A stretch of 64,000 nt of DNA from Triops longicaudatus (Eukaryota > Arthropoda > Branchiopoda > Notostraca > Triopsidae), in the NCBI GenBank assembly GCA_022885665.1, contig JAGQDJ010000084.1, forward strand, positions 1-64,000, in the 5' to 3' direction. Positions 1 to 13,199 of the stretch are shown piece after piece. How positions within the stretch are numbered: position 1 is the first letter of the stretch; the number at the start of each line of letters is the position of its first letter. Made by a program: the position numbers and the translations under genes. The notes beneath the pieces are model-generated. The model saw only the letters and a list, made by a program, of their open reading frames with translations, had not been told where the DNA came from and made no database searches.

Positions 1-1805
1 TATATATAATCCATAATCTTTTAGTTAATTGAAAAAACTTTCATCCATGTTCGGAGCTTTCAAAATCTCAGTGAGCTTAGATTTACTATCGCTCTGCATA
101 ACAGATCGCATCAGTTTTGTGTAATTTTGCGAAAAGAAATTACATCACAATTATTTTAATTCAAAGACACTAAAGTAAAATTTCGCTATAACGTACACTG
201 GTTGTAACGTACAAGGTCCACAAAAGGCCTCGGCCAAACGCCTATGCGCTGTATGAAAATTCCCTGTATTCATAATGAAAAATTGCGTAAAAAACCGCGG
301 GAGCCATGACGGGCTGTTTTCCTACAAATAATTGGTAGTTTAAACGCTCCCTGAATATGGTAGAAAAAATATAGGGACATTACATAACTAAAAATTGGTA
401 GAGCTCAGTACCTTACAATAATATGTACTGTACTTCAAAAAAAAAAAAAAAATCGAAGCTCCTATACCTAACGCAACAGCAGTTGCGAGAGTGTGTCCCA
501 CTTCAGGCTCTGTGGAACGCTACTGTCCCGCACCCGTCACTTTTGTACAAAGTGCCATGCTGTTAGCATAGTACTCTTAGTTGGGTCTTTTTTTATTATT
601 TTTTTAATACTACACTTCCAAATAATGATTCTGTTTCCCAAAACTTGGTAATAAACTGAACTCAATTTTAGTTCTAATTTTAGATTTATATAGACCACAT
701 ATGCGGTCGAGCTCAGGTAACTTCAAGTCGGTTAGTTCATGCTCGCTTAACCTCAAGGTTAGCCAAAGTCCCACGTAATTCCCATTTGAATTCAATAAAA
801 ACAAACTAGGTTAATACCAACTCGGTTAATGTCAAGCTCGCGTTTAATTCATAGGGTTTTCATTCCCCGGTGGGTATCTTACACTGATAATTAAGTCCCG
901 CTTATTACCGATCGTCACGCGCTAAAAAGAAGTCAAAGAAAATATTCCAAGAAATGGGGCGACAGAGTAAAGTGTTCCACGAAATACTTCCGGATGTTCT
1001 TGATACAAATAAAGATAATAATTATTTTCGAATTCGCTGTTTTGCAAATTGAAAAGTTGCACTTCTCTTTTTTTTCCCTGCAATTTTCATACGAAATTAA
1101 ATTGGCAGAATTCATTTGGAGTACGCCTGCAAATTCTCATGAAGATATTTTTACTATCTACCTTCAAATGAATAATGTCACCCAGATGACATTTTAAAGT
1201 TAGGTTTCGACAGATTCGTTTTAGTTTTGCTTGAACCTTCTCGATTGGTACTTTAAATGCTTATCCGCTTTCATATTCGTGTAACAGTAAGAAAAACTTG
1301 TGCACAATTCGCAAATAGGTACCAAGCTTACAAGTTTTGACACACTGCCAGTATTGGCGCTGGAGCACAAACAAATTACTATAATCAAATCCAGACAATC
1401 GTAAATAAAAGAAAATGGATAAAAATGCCATCTGCGTCAAAATTTTTGCTCGTTTTATTTTCAAACATTTTTTTGTTGTCTCTCATGTTCATCGTTTTCC
1501 TACGAAAAATTTTCCATGTATTTTACCTTTATTCAAAGAAAGGCTCAGAAAAAAATGAACCGAATAAATATTCCTTATTATTAAAAGTTTAGCAATGAAA
1601 TGTTTTACAGACACGTTGGGGAAGTGGGGGGAAACAGGGGAGGGCTTATTTTCATGATACAATTCTTTGAGGGCCACCATCCCATTAAATGTTCTCTTTA
1701 ACATTTCTGCCGCGATGTCGACTTCGCCTTCGATGGAAGAAAAAGTGCTACCAGTTTCATTTGTTTTTAAAATTCTCTTTTTTAACAACTTTTTATTTTT
1801 TGACA
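1..1805. other. Intergenic flank 3' of PHRF1
   Basis: No convincing gene is seen. The stretch is AT-rich, with A/T homopolymers and scattered short open frames that lack recognisable domains. Positions 180-400 contain a possible Tigger-like remnant, listed separately. A 106-codon open frame abuts the PHRF1 stop codon and is discussed as a finding. Confidence 0.6.
180..400. mobile_element. Possible Tigger/pogo-like DNA transposon remnant
   Basis: The start of this stretch reads like the termini of Tigger/pogo-type elements, which carry alternating 'ctataacg'/'ttgtaacg' motifs. A related motif occurs at 9240-9420 in a PHRF1 intron. No transposase frame and no clear inverted repeats or TA duplication were found, so this is a tentative family call. 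Confidence 0.3.
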
Positions 1806-4800
1806 TCACGCTGGCGCCTTAGATTTCCGTGACGTGTGCGACTGGCTGGGCGCAGCGCTTGTGCTGCTCACGGTTTTTTTCTGCATGTGCCGAAACTTCC
1901 GGACATAGCCTTCCACCAGTTGCTTGATTTTAGCGGGGTTAATCTCTCCGCTCTTCGTGTGGCAAATCTAAACAGAAAAACAACCAAGAATCAAAACAAT
2001 TAATGCAATAGCTAGAATGCCCTCAAAATTAATGAATGTACCGTCAAGGTATGCTAAATAATTTAATATACCGTCAAAATTATTTAATATATCGTCATGG
2101 TGTATTAAATAATTTTTTTTCAGTGTTACTAATTAGTTTTATTTTAATTAGAGAGTTAACATAAATTCTAAGCCGAGAATTTCATGACTTTTCCTCGAAA
2201 AAGACGAAATATTGACTGGCGTTTGATTTATCAGCCTTTAAGAGGCATTCTCTTGCAGAAGCTTTCGAAATGCAATCTATTTTTATATTTATATGTTTCT
2301 ACATATATTCTCCGCTTAAGTCGAACGGCTCAGGACCGGAGTGGAAAACTCGTCTTATATGGGGTTTTTTCTTATCAGAACATGCATTTAATAATAAACG
2401 AAAGGCAATTAATAATGTTCTTGCGAACTAACTTTTATTTCCCCAAAATTTCGATGCCTGTACTATTATAGCGTCGGCTAAGTCTTATCCTTTCTTACAG
2501 TTCCAGGCACATCTAGTGTGAACATTTTGCACAATCTACCCTAATCTAAATCAGTTTAAAAAAATGCGCCTAACCTAATTAGCCGAACCCTAACACACCA
2601 AACTCAAACATAACTACGCAAAACAAATTTAGCTTTAAAAAAACTGCGGCTAAACCAGCTGAGCCTAACCTAATACAAAATAACGATTCTAAGTTAACCA
2701 AAATTAACCTAATAAACTCTAATCAATTTAACCTCACTGAACTTAACCCAACCCAAGGTGAATAAAGAAATTCAATTTCGTGGAAAAATATTACGATGTA
2801 ATTATTTTTAGAATTCTTAGAGGACGACCTTTTTTTCTCAACTTGTCAGAGATTCTTAATCTATTATGAAAACACCACTGACAGAAAGATGACAGTTATC
2901 ATAAAGATGAAGTTACCTTAGGAACTGCTCGTCGCATTATTTCTTTGTAATCTTCTTTCGACACCAATTTCTTATGGTAGTAGGGCTTCAACGCCAGCTT
3001 CACCTCCTCGATGACTCGCTCTTGTCTGTTTAACTTGACCAGGAACTGCAAAGAACAGTAAGAGTCAATAGCAGCCTCAAATTTCAAACTTTAACCCTAT
3101 ATTACGCTGTTACAAAGTAATACGATGCTAAGCAAATAGCTAGCTATATAAGAAAAAAACACAATAATTTAACAACTTATATGTAACTTCTAAAAATCAA
3201 ATAATTAAAAAGTTAAACAATACAAAACTGAACTGCCAGAAAAGAACTAAAAACCAAAATCAAATAAAAATAAAGAAAACCCCCAAAATCAAATAATCAA
3301 AATTTTAAAAATCGCACGTTCCTAAATAGAAAAAATCTATAATAAATTATAAAATTAAGCAGCAAAAATTAAACATTAAGAACTCTATGAATGATAAATA
3401 ATAAAAGAAAACTCGAGCAATTAAGAACTGAAATGAAAAACTCAAAAGAAACACAAATGAAACCATCAATCAATCAAAAATAAGTCAAACATCCACAAAC
3501 AATGCATCAAAAATAACAAAATCTATCGAAACAGGGTTAAAGAAAAATAAGTAACACAGCACAACCGAAACATTAACCTTAATTCAAGCAACCAAGAAGC
3601 AAAGACAATTAAATTAATTAACGCAGTATTAACAGTTAAGCTCAAACCAAAATTCAACTAATTTCAAAGTAAAATTTAATCGCAAAATTTTAATATCAAC
3701 GCAATTTACCTTCTCTTTGACCACCAAATCAGCTGCCGAACCCGGCACTTCCTCCGTCATTTTACCATTTTCGCCCACCGGTGGAGCCACCTTCGTTTCT
3801 CCTCTCTTATCCTTCTTCCCGCTTTCTCTACTGCTTTTCTCTCTACTTTTATGCTCCACAACCTTCGTAAAACCTTTGTTCCGGCCACTTTCCATCTTGG
3901 GCGCCGCTTCCGGTGAAAGCAGCGTGTCAAAACTGCCTTTACTTTCTTTGATAGGGGGCGGAGACATGGATTGTGAGGGCGTGGGTGACGGCGGTGACAT
4001 AGACGGTGGCCCTAGCAACACACTGCCCTCGCTAGAGGTCGGTGACGGCGGTCCAACACCATTACCACGCGAACTAAGCTCGGCCGGTCTGACGGCCGAT
4101 GTCACCGTTGCTGTGACGTGGGTGGTGACGGTACTCGCTGGAGGTGGTGGTCTGGTGACCGGGTTGACCAACAGTGGTCTAACGGGGGCGGGGATAAACA
4201 TGGTGGCCGGCCGTGGTGGCAAATTAAGGTTTTCGAACGGTAGCCGCTGCTGGGGGTTAAACGGCGGCGGTGGTAGGCTGGGGTGACTCGGGTGGCCATG
4301 CATAAAGGGCATCAAGTTCGGATTGAATGCCATTGGTGGCACATTGGCGAAAAAGGGCGGGAACATGGATGTATTTGGGGGGTTTAGGTGCTGTGGTGGT
4401 AAGGACGGCGGTGGCAGGTGAATGGGTGTGTACAAAGTGGGCTTTGGTGACAGGTGGGCGTTGGTGACACTCTTGGGTGAATCGTTGGTCGGTTCACCAG
4501 GGTCATACGACGAACTGGTGGGTGGTGGCGCCACCGTAGGTGTCACCGTTGATGGTGACGAAACTGACACCGTGTCTTTTTTGGCATCCTCAGATGGCGC
4601 CTCCTCTTCGTCTTCGTTCGACAATGGATTGTTAAACGGAAGCACGGGGCGTTTCGTCACTAAAGTGAACTTGACAGTGGGCTCAGGTGGAGTCTTGGGG
4701 CCCGCCAATTTGGAGGGTGTTGATTTCAGCGTCACCGTCTCCTTTTCCACCTCTTCGACACGTTTTCTGACCTCAGGGCGGGGTTTCTTCGCCACCGGTA

Positions 4801-7800
4801 GCTCGTCTTCCTCCGAATCGGTGACGACAATAACGTCGGTAACGAGTGGCTCCACCTTCAGGACTTCTTGCGTGTCTAGGTCGATCAGAATTGGCGGCCC
4901 ACGAGGTAAAGGCCTCGGTGGCCGTGGCCTTCTCATCAAACCAGGTTTGGACACTGGTTTCTTTGGTGACGGTGATCTTGCTGGTGACCACGATCGGCTT
5001 CGTGATCTCGAATCTTCCGAGGTGACGCCTTGCTGTATTGGTGACGCTCGTTTTTTGTCATCTTCTTTGTGTTTAAGCTTGTCTTTCTTATGCCCCGTCT
5101 CTTTATCACTTTTAACTGCTCCCTTTTCTCGCTTTTTTCTCTTACGGTCGTCACTACAGCCACCCTTTTCCGATTCTTTCACCAAGTTCTCCTTTTCTTC
5201 GAGTTTCTTCTTAGGCCCTGCCTCTTCTTTGTCTTTGTCGCTCTTTTTCTTCTTTTTACGCTCCGGCTCCCGGTCACCGCCCCTGAACTGCAGACTGATG
5301 ACGATATTGTCACCGGTGGCAAACACGGCCTTATCTACGTCACCTTTTTTCTTCTTCTTGTCTTCTTTCACCTTATTCTCCCGGTCTTTGTCTTTGCTCT
5401 TCAATTTCTTCTTCTTCGACGACGACGACGAGTAAGAATCGTCACGGTGACGCTTCTTGTCCTTGTTGTCCCGCGATCTTTGTCTCCGCGGCGGTGGTGA
5501 ATCAGACAACGACCTTGATCTTGATCTTGAATCGCACCGATTCCGTGACCTTGACCTAGATCTGGTGGAAGACGGTGACCGTTCAAAGGAGCTGTATCGC
5601 CTCCGGCGACCGACAATTTCATTCTTTTTCTTTTTCTTCTTTTTATCCTTCTTCCCCAAGCTTTTCTTTTCGTCTTTCTTCTCCCGAGCCGCCAAATCGC
5701 CATCTTTGGTATCCACCTTAGATTCGATCTCGGTACCGTCCCTGTAATGGCGGTCTTTTCTCTTATTTGGCTTTTTAAACGTCAGTTTCGTCAACTCCGA
5801 TTCATCACTTTTCTCTTTGGGCGGTTTGGGAGCTTCAGAGTCACCGGTGGCGCCATCAGGAACCTCCTCTGGGCTTAAATCTTCCACTTCGGGCTCGGGT
5901 TTAGGCTCAACGATTTCACCCTCTTCGAAATCGCCGGATGAACCGGCCTTGCTGCCCAACACAACGCTGTCTTGTGGTGGGGGTGTGACTTCAATTACGC
6001 GACGGAATTTGGGGCTTGGCTCGTTGGTTTTACGCTTCCGTTCTTCGTCGCTATCGTCCAGCTCACCGTCTTCACCGAAAGGCTCATCACCTTCCGAAAT
6101 GTTTTCCAAATCTTCGGGCGGGGCTGCCTGGTGGCGCTCGGCGTCTGTGTCGTGGTCAAACTCGGGAGAATCGATTGCTTCAGTCCAGTCGGCTTGCGGT
6201 AGCGAATCTATGGCGTCAACTCGATTACTAACAGTTTCAGAATCGTGTGAATCATTGATTTTGCATTTCGTACTTGATCTTATCTTCAACTCTGTCTTCA
6301 CAGGTGATTCTGACTTATTTCGGGCCTCTGATTTGCTGTTCTCTATTGATTCTGACTTGCTACTAGTGTCTGATCCAATCTTCACGGGTGATTCTAAGTT
6401 TCTAGGCTCTGATTCCGTCCTCTCATGTGATTCTGACTTATTTCTAAGCTCTGATTCAGGTGATTCTGGTACTTTTACTGTATGAGCTGGTCTATTTTGG
6501 CTGCAGGCTTTGCTAGAAATAGGTAGTTTGCTAGAATCTTTGATTCTACCTTTGGCAGAATCGCTACCGGAAGAGGATCTTCCTCTTGACTTTCCGTTTT
6601 TCGCAGAACACTTCGATTCTATCTCGCCTTCCGAGTCGCTACCGAAGATATCAGCTACCAAACTCTTTCTTCGCTTCTTTTCCTTCCTTTTAGCCCCGCC
6701 CACATCACTCTTCTCGCCTTCAATCTTCGATTTCGCGTGGAATTCGCCATCATCCGCGGAATCCGATGCCGAAGACACCGATTTGGCTTTATTATTATTG
6801 TAAGTGACGTTTACTGGGGCGGGGACCGGCTCGTAGGTCAATACACCGCCCAGTGGGGGCGTCTTTTTCTGCTCGTCTTCAGTCTCTGACTTACTACTCG
6901 CTTCATCACCACTTTGACGACGGATAGCCGAAGTGAGGCTCTCTTTCAACACCGTTGCCAAGGATCTGACTAATGAAGACTTGATATCGTCCAGAAGCGG
7001 ACGTGAATTACTGGCTAAAGGTGGACTGGGGGCTGGATTAGGCAGAGGGCGTGGTCTAATAGGTGGTCGTTGGTTTAAAGCGCTAAAAGCTGCCGCTGCC
7101 GCCTTTAGGTGAGTGTTAACCGTCGGGAGGCGGGGCAAGGACGTCACGGTCCTGACATGGGGTGTGGCTTGTATTGCGGGAGGCGTTACTGACAACAGTT
7201 GCGTTGCCAGCGACACGGTACTTGTGGTAACTGCAGCACGAGACTGTAACGACGCCTTGGGGGGGTGGTTTTCAACCGGTTCGTCAAAAAGGGGCGTGCC
7301 ACTCCGGTCAGTATGGCTGTCCTTCTCGGACGTGGCGTTTTCCTTCGATTCCGGTTGTTCTTTATCGTCAATGACCAGATCCGATTCTTCTTCTTCGTCG
7401 TCAACGTCCGGTTCGGGCGTTGTGGCTTTGGTAGGCGTGTCTGTTGCACTGTCAGTTGGTTCTAAAGCAACAGTGGGCGGAATTTCCGCCTGGGGCAGGT
7501 CACTGTACAAATCCAAGTCGTTCTCTTCATCTTCGTTCTCTTCCTTTTCCGGTGCAATACTAGTATTGCCGGTACTTGCAGTCGGTACCGGCTTTTTCTC
7601 CCGATCTTCGCCGTCATCGTTACCACTGCCACGCCCATTGCTGTTAGTAGCACTGCCTGACGCTCCGCAAGACGTGCCAGCCGTGTTGGACGACGATGAA
7701 CTGTAGCTCGACGGAGTACTGGCCGGTGGACTGGCTTTGCGTTCGCTCGAGCCGCCATTGCCAGTATTTGTGCGTACTTTGCTGGTACCTTCCGGAACTA

Positions 7801-10800
7801 CCGACGTTCTTTTGCGTTTAAACAAAAATGCAGCTCCATTTTGGCTCGATTCTCGCGGATCAGAGGCGGAAACGGGGCGTGCCTTGGGTACCTGTGGAGT
7901 GCTACCGAGTACCGGCTTCTTGGTCGGTACTTCCCTCTTGCCTTTTTTGCCAAATTGAACTAACGCGGCTTGGGAAGCTAAAATGGCGCCTAAAAGGTCA
8001 GAGGAAGAAGGGAGCGTGACTGTTGGCGGAGCCCGGGTCGTAGTAGGAGGAATCTCGTCGTCTGATGCATCACTGAGGGCAGCACGGTCGCCAAATAAAT
8101 CCAACTGTACTGTGGGTTGCCACGGAGATAGCCTTTTGCTGCTAGGTGGCATAAGGGGTGTTTGCGTAGCGCTGGTGCACAGGGCGCTGCCCCGCCGTGG
8201 ATCCACCAATCCTAGCACGCGGGCGATGCGTTTTCGCGCTCTTTCGACCGGAATCTCGATTTCCTTGAAAAAAAAAAAAAAAAAAAAAAAAAATAGGACG
8301 TAATAAAGGAATGAATAACGAAATAACACTTCATATAATCAATAGACATTTTCAGTTAATAAGTAAGAACAAAATCCCTTAAATTTAGGAAAAATACAAA
8401 TAAGTAAACACCCTGACAAATACAGATAAGGAACTAAAGAAATTGAACACCAAAGAATTACGAAATAGCGAGCAATTGTTCATAAGAAAAAAGAAAGAAA
8501 AATAACAAACTTTACATGCACCGTACAGTTTATCTACTTCCTATAGAATCCGGTGCAACGAGATTCCAATTTATAAAACTTCCAAGTATTAAACAAAGAA
8601 GAAATAGATAAAAGCAAGATAGCCCTTTCTTATGAACTAAGAAAAAATACATGGGATGAAAAATTAAGGAAAATGCTAACAAGTATTCAACATGTGAGAC
8701 ATGCGATTAAAGGTGCTGTACAGTTAAATTTCGATAGATGAAAAACCCTTTTTATACCCAAACCAATTATTGTACAGAAAGGCGTCAAATATAACGTACT
8801 TTGGATATATAGTAATTTTTCAGGATCTAGGATGTTCGTTAAAAAACAAAGCCCTACTGAACACTATTTGTGAGAATTCGAGCGAAATCAACAAAGTAGG
8901 TTTTTTTTTCAGGTAAATAGACGCCTTGCCAAGAATAATCTGATGTTGCCGCTGTCTGATAATGATTGAGGATTGTACCTCTTTTTCATGGATACGGAAA
9001 AAAATAATTTCAGGAAAACATTTTAAACAATAACGATTTAGCCCTTAAAGTCATGGAAGTTGACGCATTTTTGGTTAAATGAATCGGCTACATTAATTAT
9101 TTAAAACATTTTTTTAATTACAATTTTTACTGAAATATTTTGGAGATATGATTATCCGCGTTGTGTGATATGACAAGCTTTGAGGTCCACTACTCAGAAA
9201 CTTTTGACAAAAAAGTTTTAGGTTAATTGAGCTAGAGATTAAAAATACGCTACAACGGATACTGGTTACGACAGACAACGGGCTTTTATGAACAAGATCT
9301 ACGATCCCAGCAAACCGAAAGCCATTTAAGCAAAAATGGACTACTACGAACAGGCGATTATAACGGACAGATTTTGCGTTCGAAGGATATCCATTACAAC
9401 GAGGTTTTATTACAATTTGCTACTAAGAGCTATGCATTTGGCACACTCAAAAGCTTCCACTAAAACTTCACTGATGCTTTCATTTTACTAATTATTTAGC
9501 TTCGTTGAATAAATCGTATTTACAAAGTTTATCTTATTGGTCTTAAAACTTGTAGTAAATTAACTGTAAATAGAAACTGTGAGTACAAGGTCATACTGTT
9601 TTGATTGAAGGTTTCTTGGGTCGCTGGACACGTCGGGTCGTTTTTCCTTTGGATTTCCTTTTCCGTCTGACCGTCTTTACTGTTGTCTTGCTGCCAGATT
9701 TCGTTGTTATCGTTTTGGTCGTAGTTTTCCGTTTGCGAGTTACCTTCCGTTTCTTGGTTTTCTGTTGTCTAATGGGTCTTCGCGTTGTAGCTGTTGCCTA
9801 AAAAACGAATTTCAGTTTGAAAAATTGCTTTCTAACAACAATACCATGTAAACTTAACTTCCGTAACTTAGTGTGTGTTAAATATCTGAAGTTTAAGTCG
9901 CAAATTTAAAACTGTACGTAGCTTTCTATTTAATTTTCTTTACCTTTTAACACACTTGAATCTACTTTTTTTACATTTTTTTTTAAAGTACGTATAGGGT
10001 GAATTTACCCTCACACGAGCCAAAATTTGTTCTCTGCGTCCTTCAACTGCAGCGCGTACTCGCACGGCTGCTGCTGTACGCAAGATATTACGTCTTCTGT
10101 AAGAACTTCCGGTACCACCCTCCAGACACCGTGGGCAGAGCCAATCCCCTTCCGGTACTTCTTCCAACGGTGGATTCAGGCAATCCAAATGGTAACCACG
10201 GTCACAGGAATCGCACAGCAACAGTTCGTCCTCTCTGTCCCCGCCAGAACACGACTACCGGAAGTCAAAAACCATTAATAACTGTAAATATGAGATTTTC
10301 GACGCACAAATTTTGCAAACCGTCGACTAAAACAATAATTTAGGGAAAATACCTGCTGTGTAAATCCCACAAGCAGGATGCAAGGCAAATTGATAAAAAT
10401 TAGTTAGTTTTGTTATATCGTACTGTTTCTTGATCTGTAATATAGATTTATTATAGATTTATAAATTCTACGTTCTGTTACGGAATTCTATGAGTTTTTA
10501 ACTTCAGAATTTCTTCAAAATACAATAAAAGCTAAGAACTGCTAGTTAACTCACTTACTAACTTATGTAATTTTACCTATTTCTTCGTGGATTTCACAAG
10601 TAACTTAATTTAATAGTTTTCGCAAGAAGTTTGGTGTTAAATATTTCTTTTTTAAACAGAAATTTTCGCAGAGAAAGGGAAGGTTATTGTTAAAGTACTT
10701 GACAGACAACATGGGCCAGCGTTTCTTGTATAAAAGTGGCGTCTTCTTCCTGTCCAGCTTCAATGCCCGGCGGCAACAAATCTGCCAGCGGCACAAGAGC

Positions 10801-11162
10801 CCCAGATTTCAAATTCAAGCTCTTTTCCAAGCTATGGGCCAAGTTTTTGAGCTTCAGACGCACAAAAGGCTTACGATCTACTGGACAGGTCCTTACATGC
10901 TGTATAAAAAACGAAATTTACAGGATTAACAAAACTTTAAGTCCAATTTGAGGTGTTTTATGTCAGCAAAAGTGTTTACTTTGGCCCATTCTAAGAGGCA
11001 ATCTAAGCAAAAAATGTGACTGCAAGCTTCAGGCGAAGCCGTGGATTGTCCCAGGAGAGCTAACAAGCAAATTGCGCACACATCCTCTTCTTCCTTAGGA
11101 CTTGATAAACCAGAAAGCTCTTGGCAAGTACTCGAGTGGTATTGTAACGTTGAAACGGCCAT
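1806..11162 (-). CDS. PHRF1: PHRF1-type RING and PHD finger protein (7 exons, 1891 aa)
   Basis: Nuclear RING/PHD protein; mammalian PHRF1 is a ubiquitin ligase that links chromatin and RNA polymerase II CTD. Exons (minus order): 11162-10980, 10899-10699, 10254-10009, 9797-9597, 8263-3710, 3045-2917, 1967-1806. All junctions are phase 0 with GT-AG ends, and 5676 nt give an intact frame. RING is residues 29-69, ending in the PHRF1-typical CPVDR, in which the last ligand pair is C and D. A C4HC3 PHD finger follows (127-171), with its first CxxC split by an intron. A Lys/Arg-rich exon (211-277) precedes one huge exon (278-1795) that is Ser-, Lys- and Glu-rich with RS dipeptides. The C-terminus (about 1796-1891, EDYKEIMRRAVPKV then KSGEINPAKI) matches the conserved SRI-like end of PHRF1. 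Human PHRF1 is about 1650 aa, so this copy is longer, mainly through low-complexity sequence. Start is the first ATG before the RING; a short upstream coding exon cannot be excluded. Confidence 0.9.
1968..2916. repeat. PHRF1 last intron with CCTAA-like repeats
   Basis: This intron contains degenerate CCTAA-type motifs (roughly 2570-2760: runs such as 'cctaacctaa' and 'ccctaacacac'). These are the complement of arthropod TTAGG telomere-like repeats. No coding content is seen. Confidence 0.5.
8264..9596. other. PHRF1 intron 4 with poly-T acceptor and transposon-like motif
   Basis: The intron ends at an acceptor preceded, on the gene strand, by an uninterrupted tract of about 24 T (plus-strand A run near 8270-8293), an extreme polypyrimidine tract. 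Around 9240-9420 the sequence 'cgctacaacggatactgg' resembles Tigger/pogo-type termini and the block at 180-400. No gene is seen. Confidence 0.45.
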
Positions 11163-13199
11163 TTTTGGAGCTAAAGTTTCGGAAAACTTATTAGAACGTT
11201 TATTATTTTTTAGGTAAGGGTTACTTCTTACTTTTTCAGTGACGAGAAGATAGAAAAAGACTTGTTTTGTTGGTTAGGACCGAAACCAAACTTTGATATT
11301 TTTCTCCCCAAGCCGCGTATTTTCTCGGGCTGAAAAGGCTTAGGAAAGCAGCAAGAACGTGAGGTAATTAAGAGAAGCAATGACACAACGTACTGCGGTA
11401 GTAACTGCGTCAATTACTTTTGCAGAACACGTTCTACTTTTCGCATTAGTATTGGGTCCATTTAAGCTACCCAACACTCGACACAAGCAAGCATCAAAAT
11501 GTACCTTGATCCTACTGAAATAGGAGCCCCAAATGGTGAAACGGAGGTCGGATTCGGTTCGATTCGCCATTCGCTTTTGATTTCAGACCACCTTCCATTG
11601 GTTAGCCACCCTTCTTGAGTTGATACTGCCAGCCAACGGTGTGCAAGCGGGATATTCAAGCTTGTAATTACTTCGCGAGAAACTGCGCGACACGTAAGCC
11701 GTCTACTACAGTCAATAGTTGGTTCTAAAAGGGTTTTAAAAGGTGGCAAAGCAACAAATAAAGGGTCGCCAGATTAAACTATAATAGGCTTTCTTAGGAT
11801 AAAAAAACTTAGTTTGTTTTTTAACGCATTTTCTGACAACATGAAATTGAATGCAAAAGACTTTTCTGGCGCAATTTTTGATTTTTCGGATTTTGACTAC
11901 GAAAGATAAATACGACAATTAGAGGCTCATTTTTTCCACAAAGATACTTCATCTACTAGTCTTTCTGCTACCTAAATTAAACAGCAGTTGCAACCTTTTG
12001 CCTCCAGGTAAACTCGATGTTAGAATTACATAGTCAACTTTGACCCTTTTCCTGTGTTATGGCTTATGACTAGTCTGGGGCTAGAGGAGCACTGCTTGCT
12101 ACTAGAGGATCGCATCGGGTCAAGGAGGAAGCGACTTACGAAGAAAAACGCATAAAACTCAACTAAAAAAATAATAAATAAGTTTTAAAAAATATACTTT
12201 TGCTTTACCAAAGAACTATTTTCTTTACAGAAAATGCTAACCTTATTCAACTGATCCATATTAACGACATAAAGAAAAAAATTGCGCCAAACTGCTATTT
12301 CTGAATTTTGTCGAGAAATGTCGTGTTCGCGTTCAATGTAATACGAATCGGGGGGTTTGAATACCAACTTTGAAAATACAAAACTCCAGGAATTTTGCAG
12401 TCAAGTCGAAATGAAAGGTTTATCATTCTGCAGAGCAATATACGGAGCCAAAACTTTGTTTTGCTTTTACTTAAAATAGCCGAAATATACAAGAAAAATG
12501 AAAAATCACACTGAAAGTAAGGTAACTTAATAAAATTTTACTCAGGCTACACGTTATTTTATGTTACAGTTCTTTTTGTCTACGTCTTGTTAAAGTTCGA
12601 GTTTCCAGACAACATCGAATAACTGAAATAACCGGTTGCCTACTGAAGATGCGCAACATTCCTTAGACCTTATGCTGGAGAAAAACGATAGGAAAAATTA
12701 CAAATAATTTATCTTAAAGGAAAATACACGAGCTAAAATAACCTCTCTCGATCAGGCATCTGGTACACAGGGAGAATAATTTTTTGAACAGAAATCTTCA
12801 AAATTGGTTAAACACTTTTGACACAATGAACATCCAAAATTCAAAAGTGTGAATTTTTGTATTTGCAGCCGAAAATCTCACCGAAAAATTATCAATCACT
12901 TTTTTTAAAGTTTTCTTGACATAAAGTGGTAGGTACAACTAATTAGAACGTTACTGTCGAGAAAGTATCAAGATACGTAACGTTTTTCAAGACATTATGC
13001 CATAACTTTTTGCGCCATTTACAAGGTTTATTCACAAAAGAGGTTAGTAAACAGCGGCCACAGCGGCCCCCCCAAAATTTTTGCCATCCTGAAAAAAAAG
13101 TTTCATTTAAAACTCATTTATAACTCATTAACTCTTTTATTAAGAGAAATGCAAAATCGCCTCCCCCCCAAAAAAAAATTTAAGTGCACGACGCCACTG
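11163..13199. other. PHRF1-DENND5 intergenic, no gene recognised
   Basis: PHRF1 lies upstream of this point and the DENND5 stop is at 14173. Positions 11340-11750 are less AT-rich and open for about 95 codons on the minus strand, but the product is not recognisable. The 5' UTR and promoter of PHRF1 presumably lie just above 11162. No tRNA or rRNA was recognised. Confidence 0.5.

Noticed and set aside
4422..5435. Long plus-strand open frames (up to 337 codons) across 3717-8303
   Set aside because: They are antisense shadows of the PHRF1 giant exon; its biased codons (Ser, Lys, Glu) leave the opposite strand open. No domains are seen.
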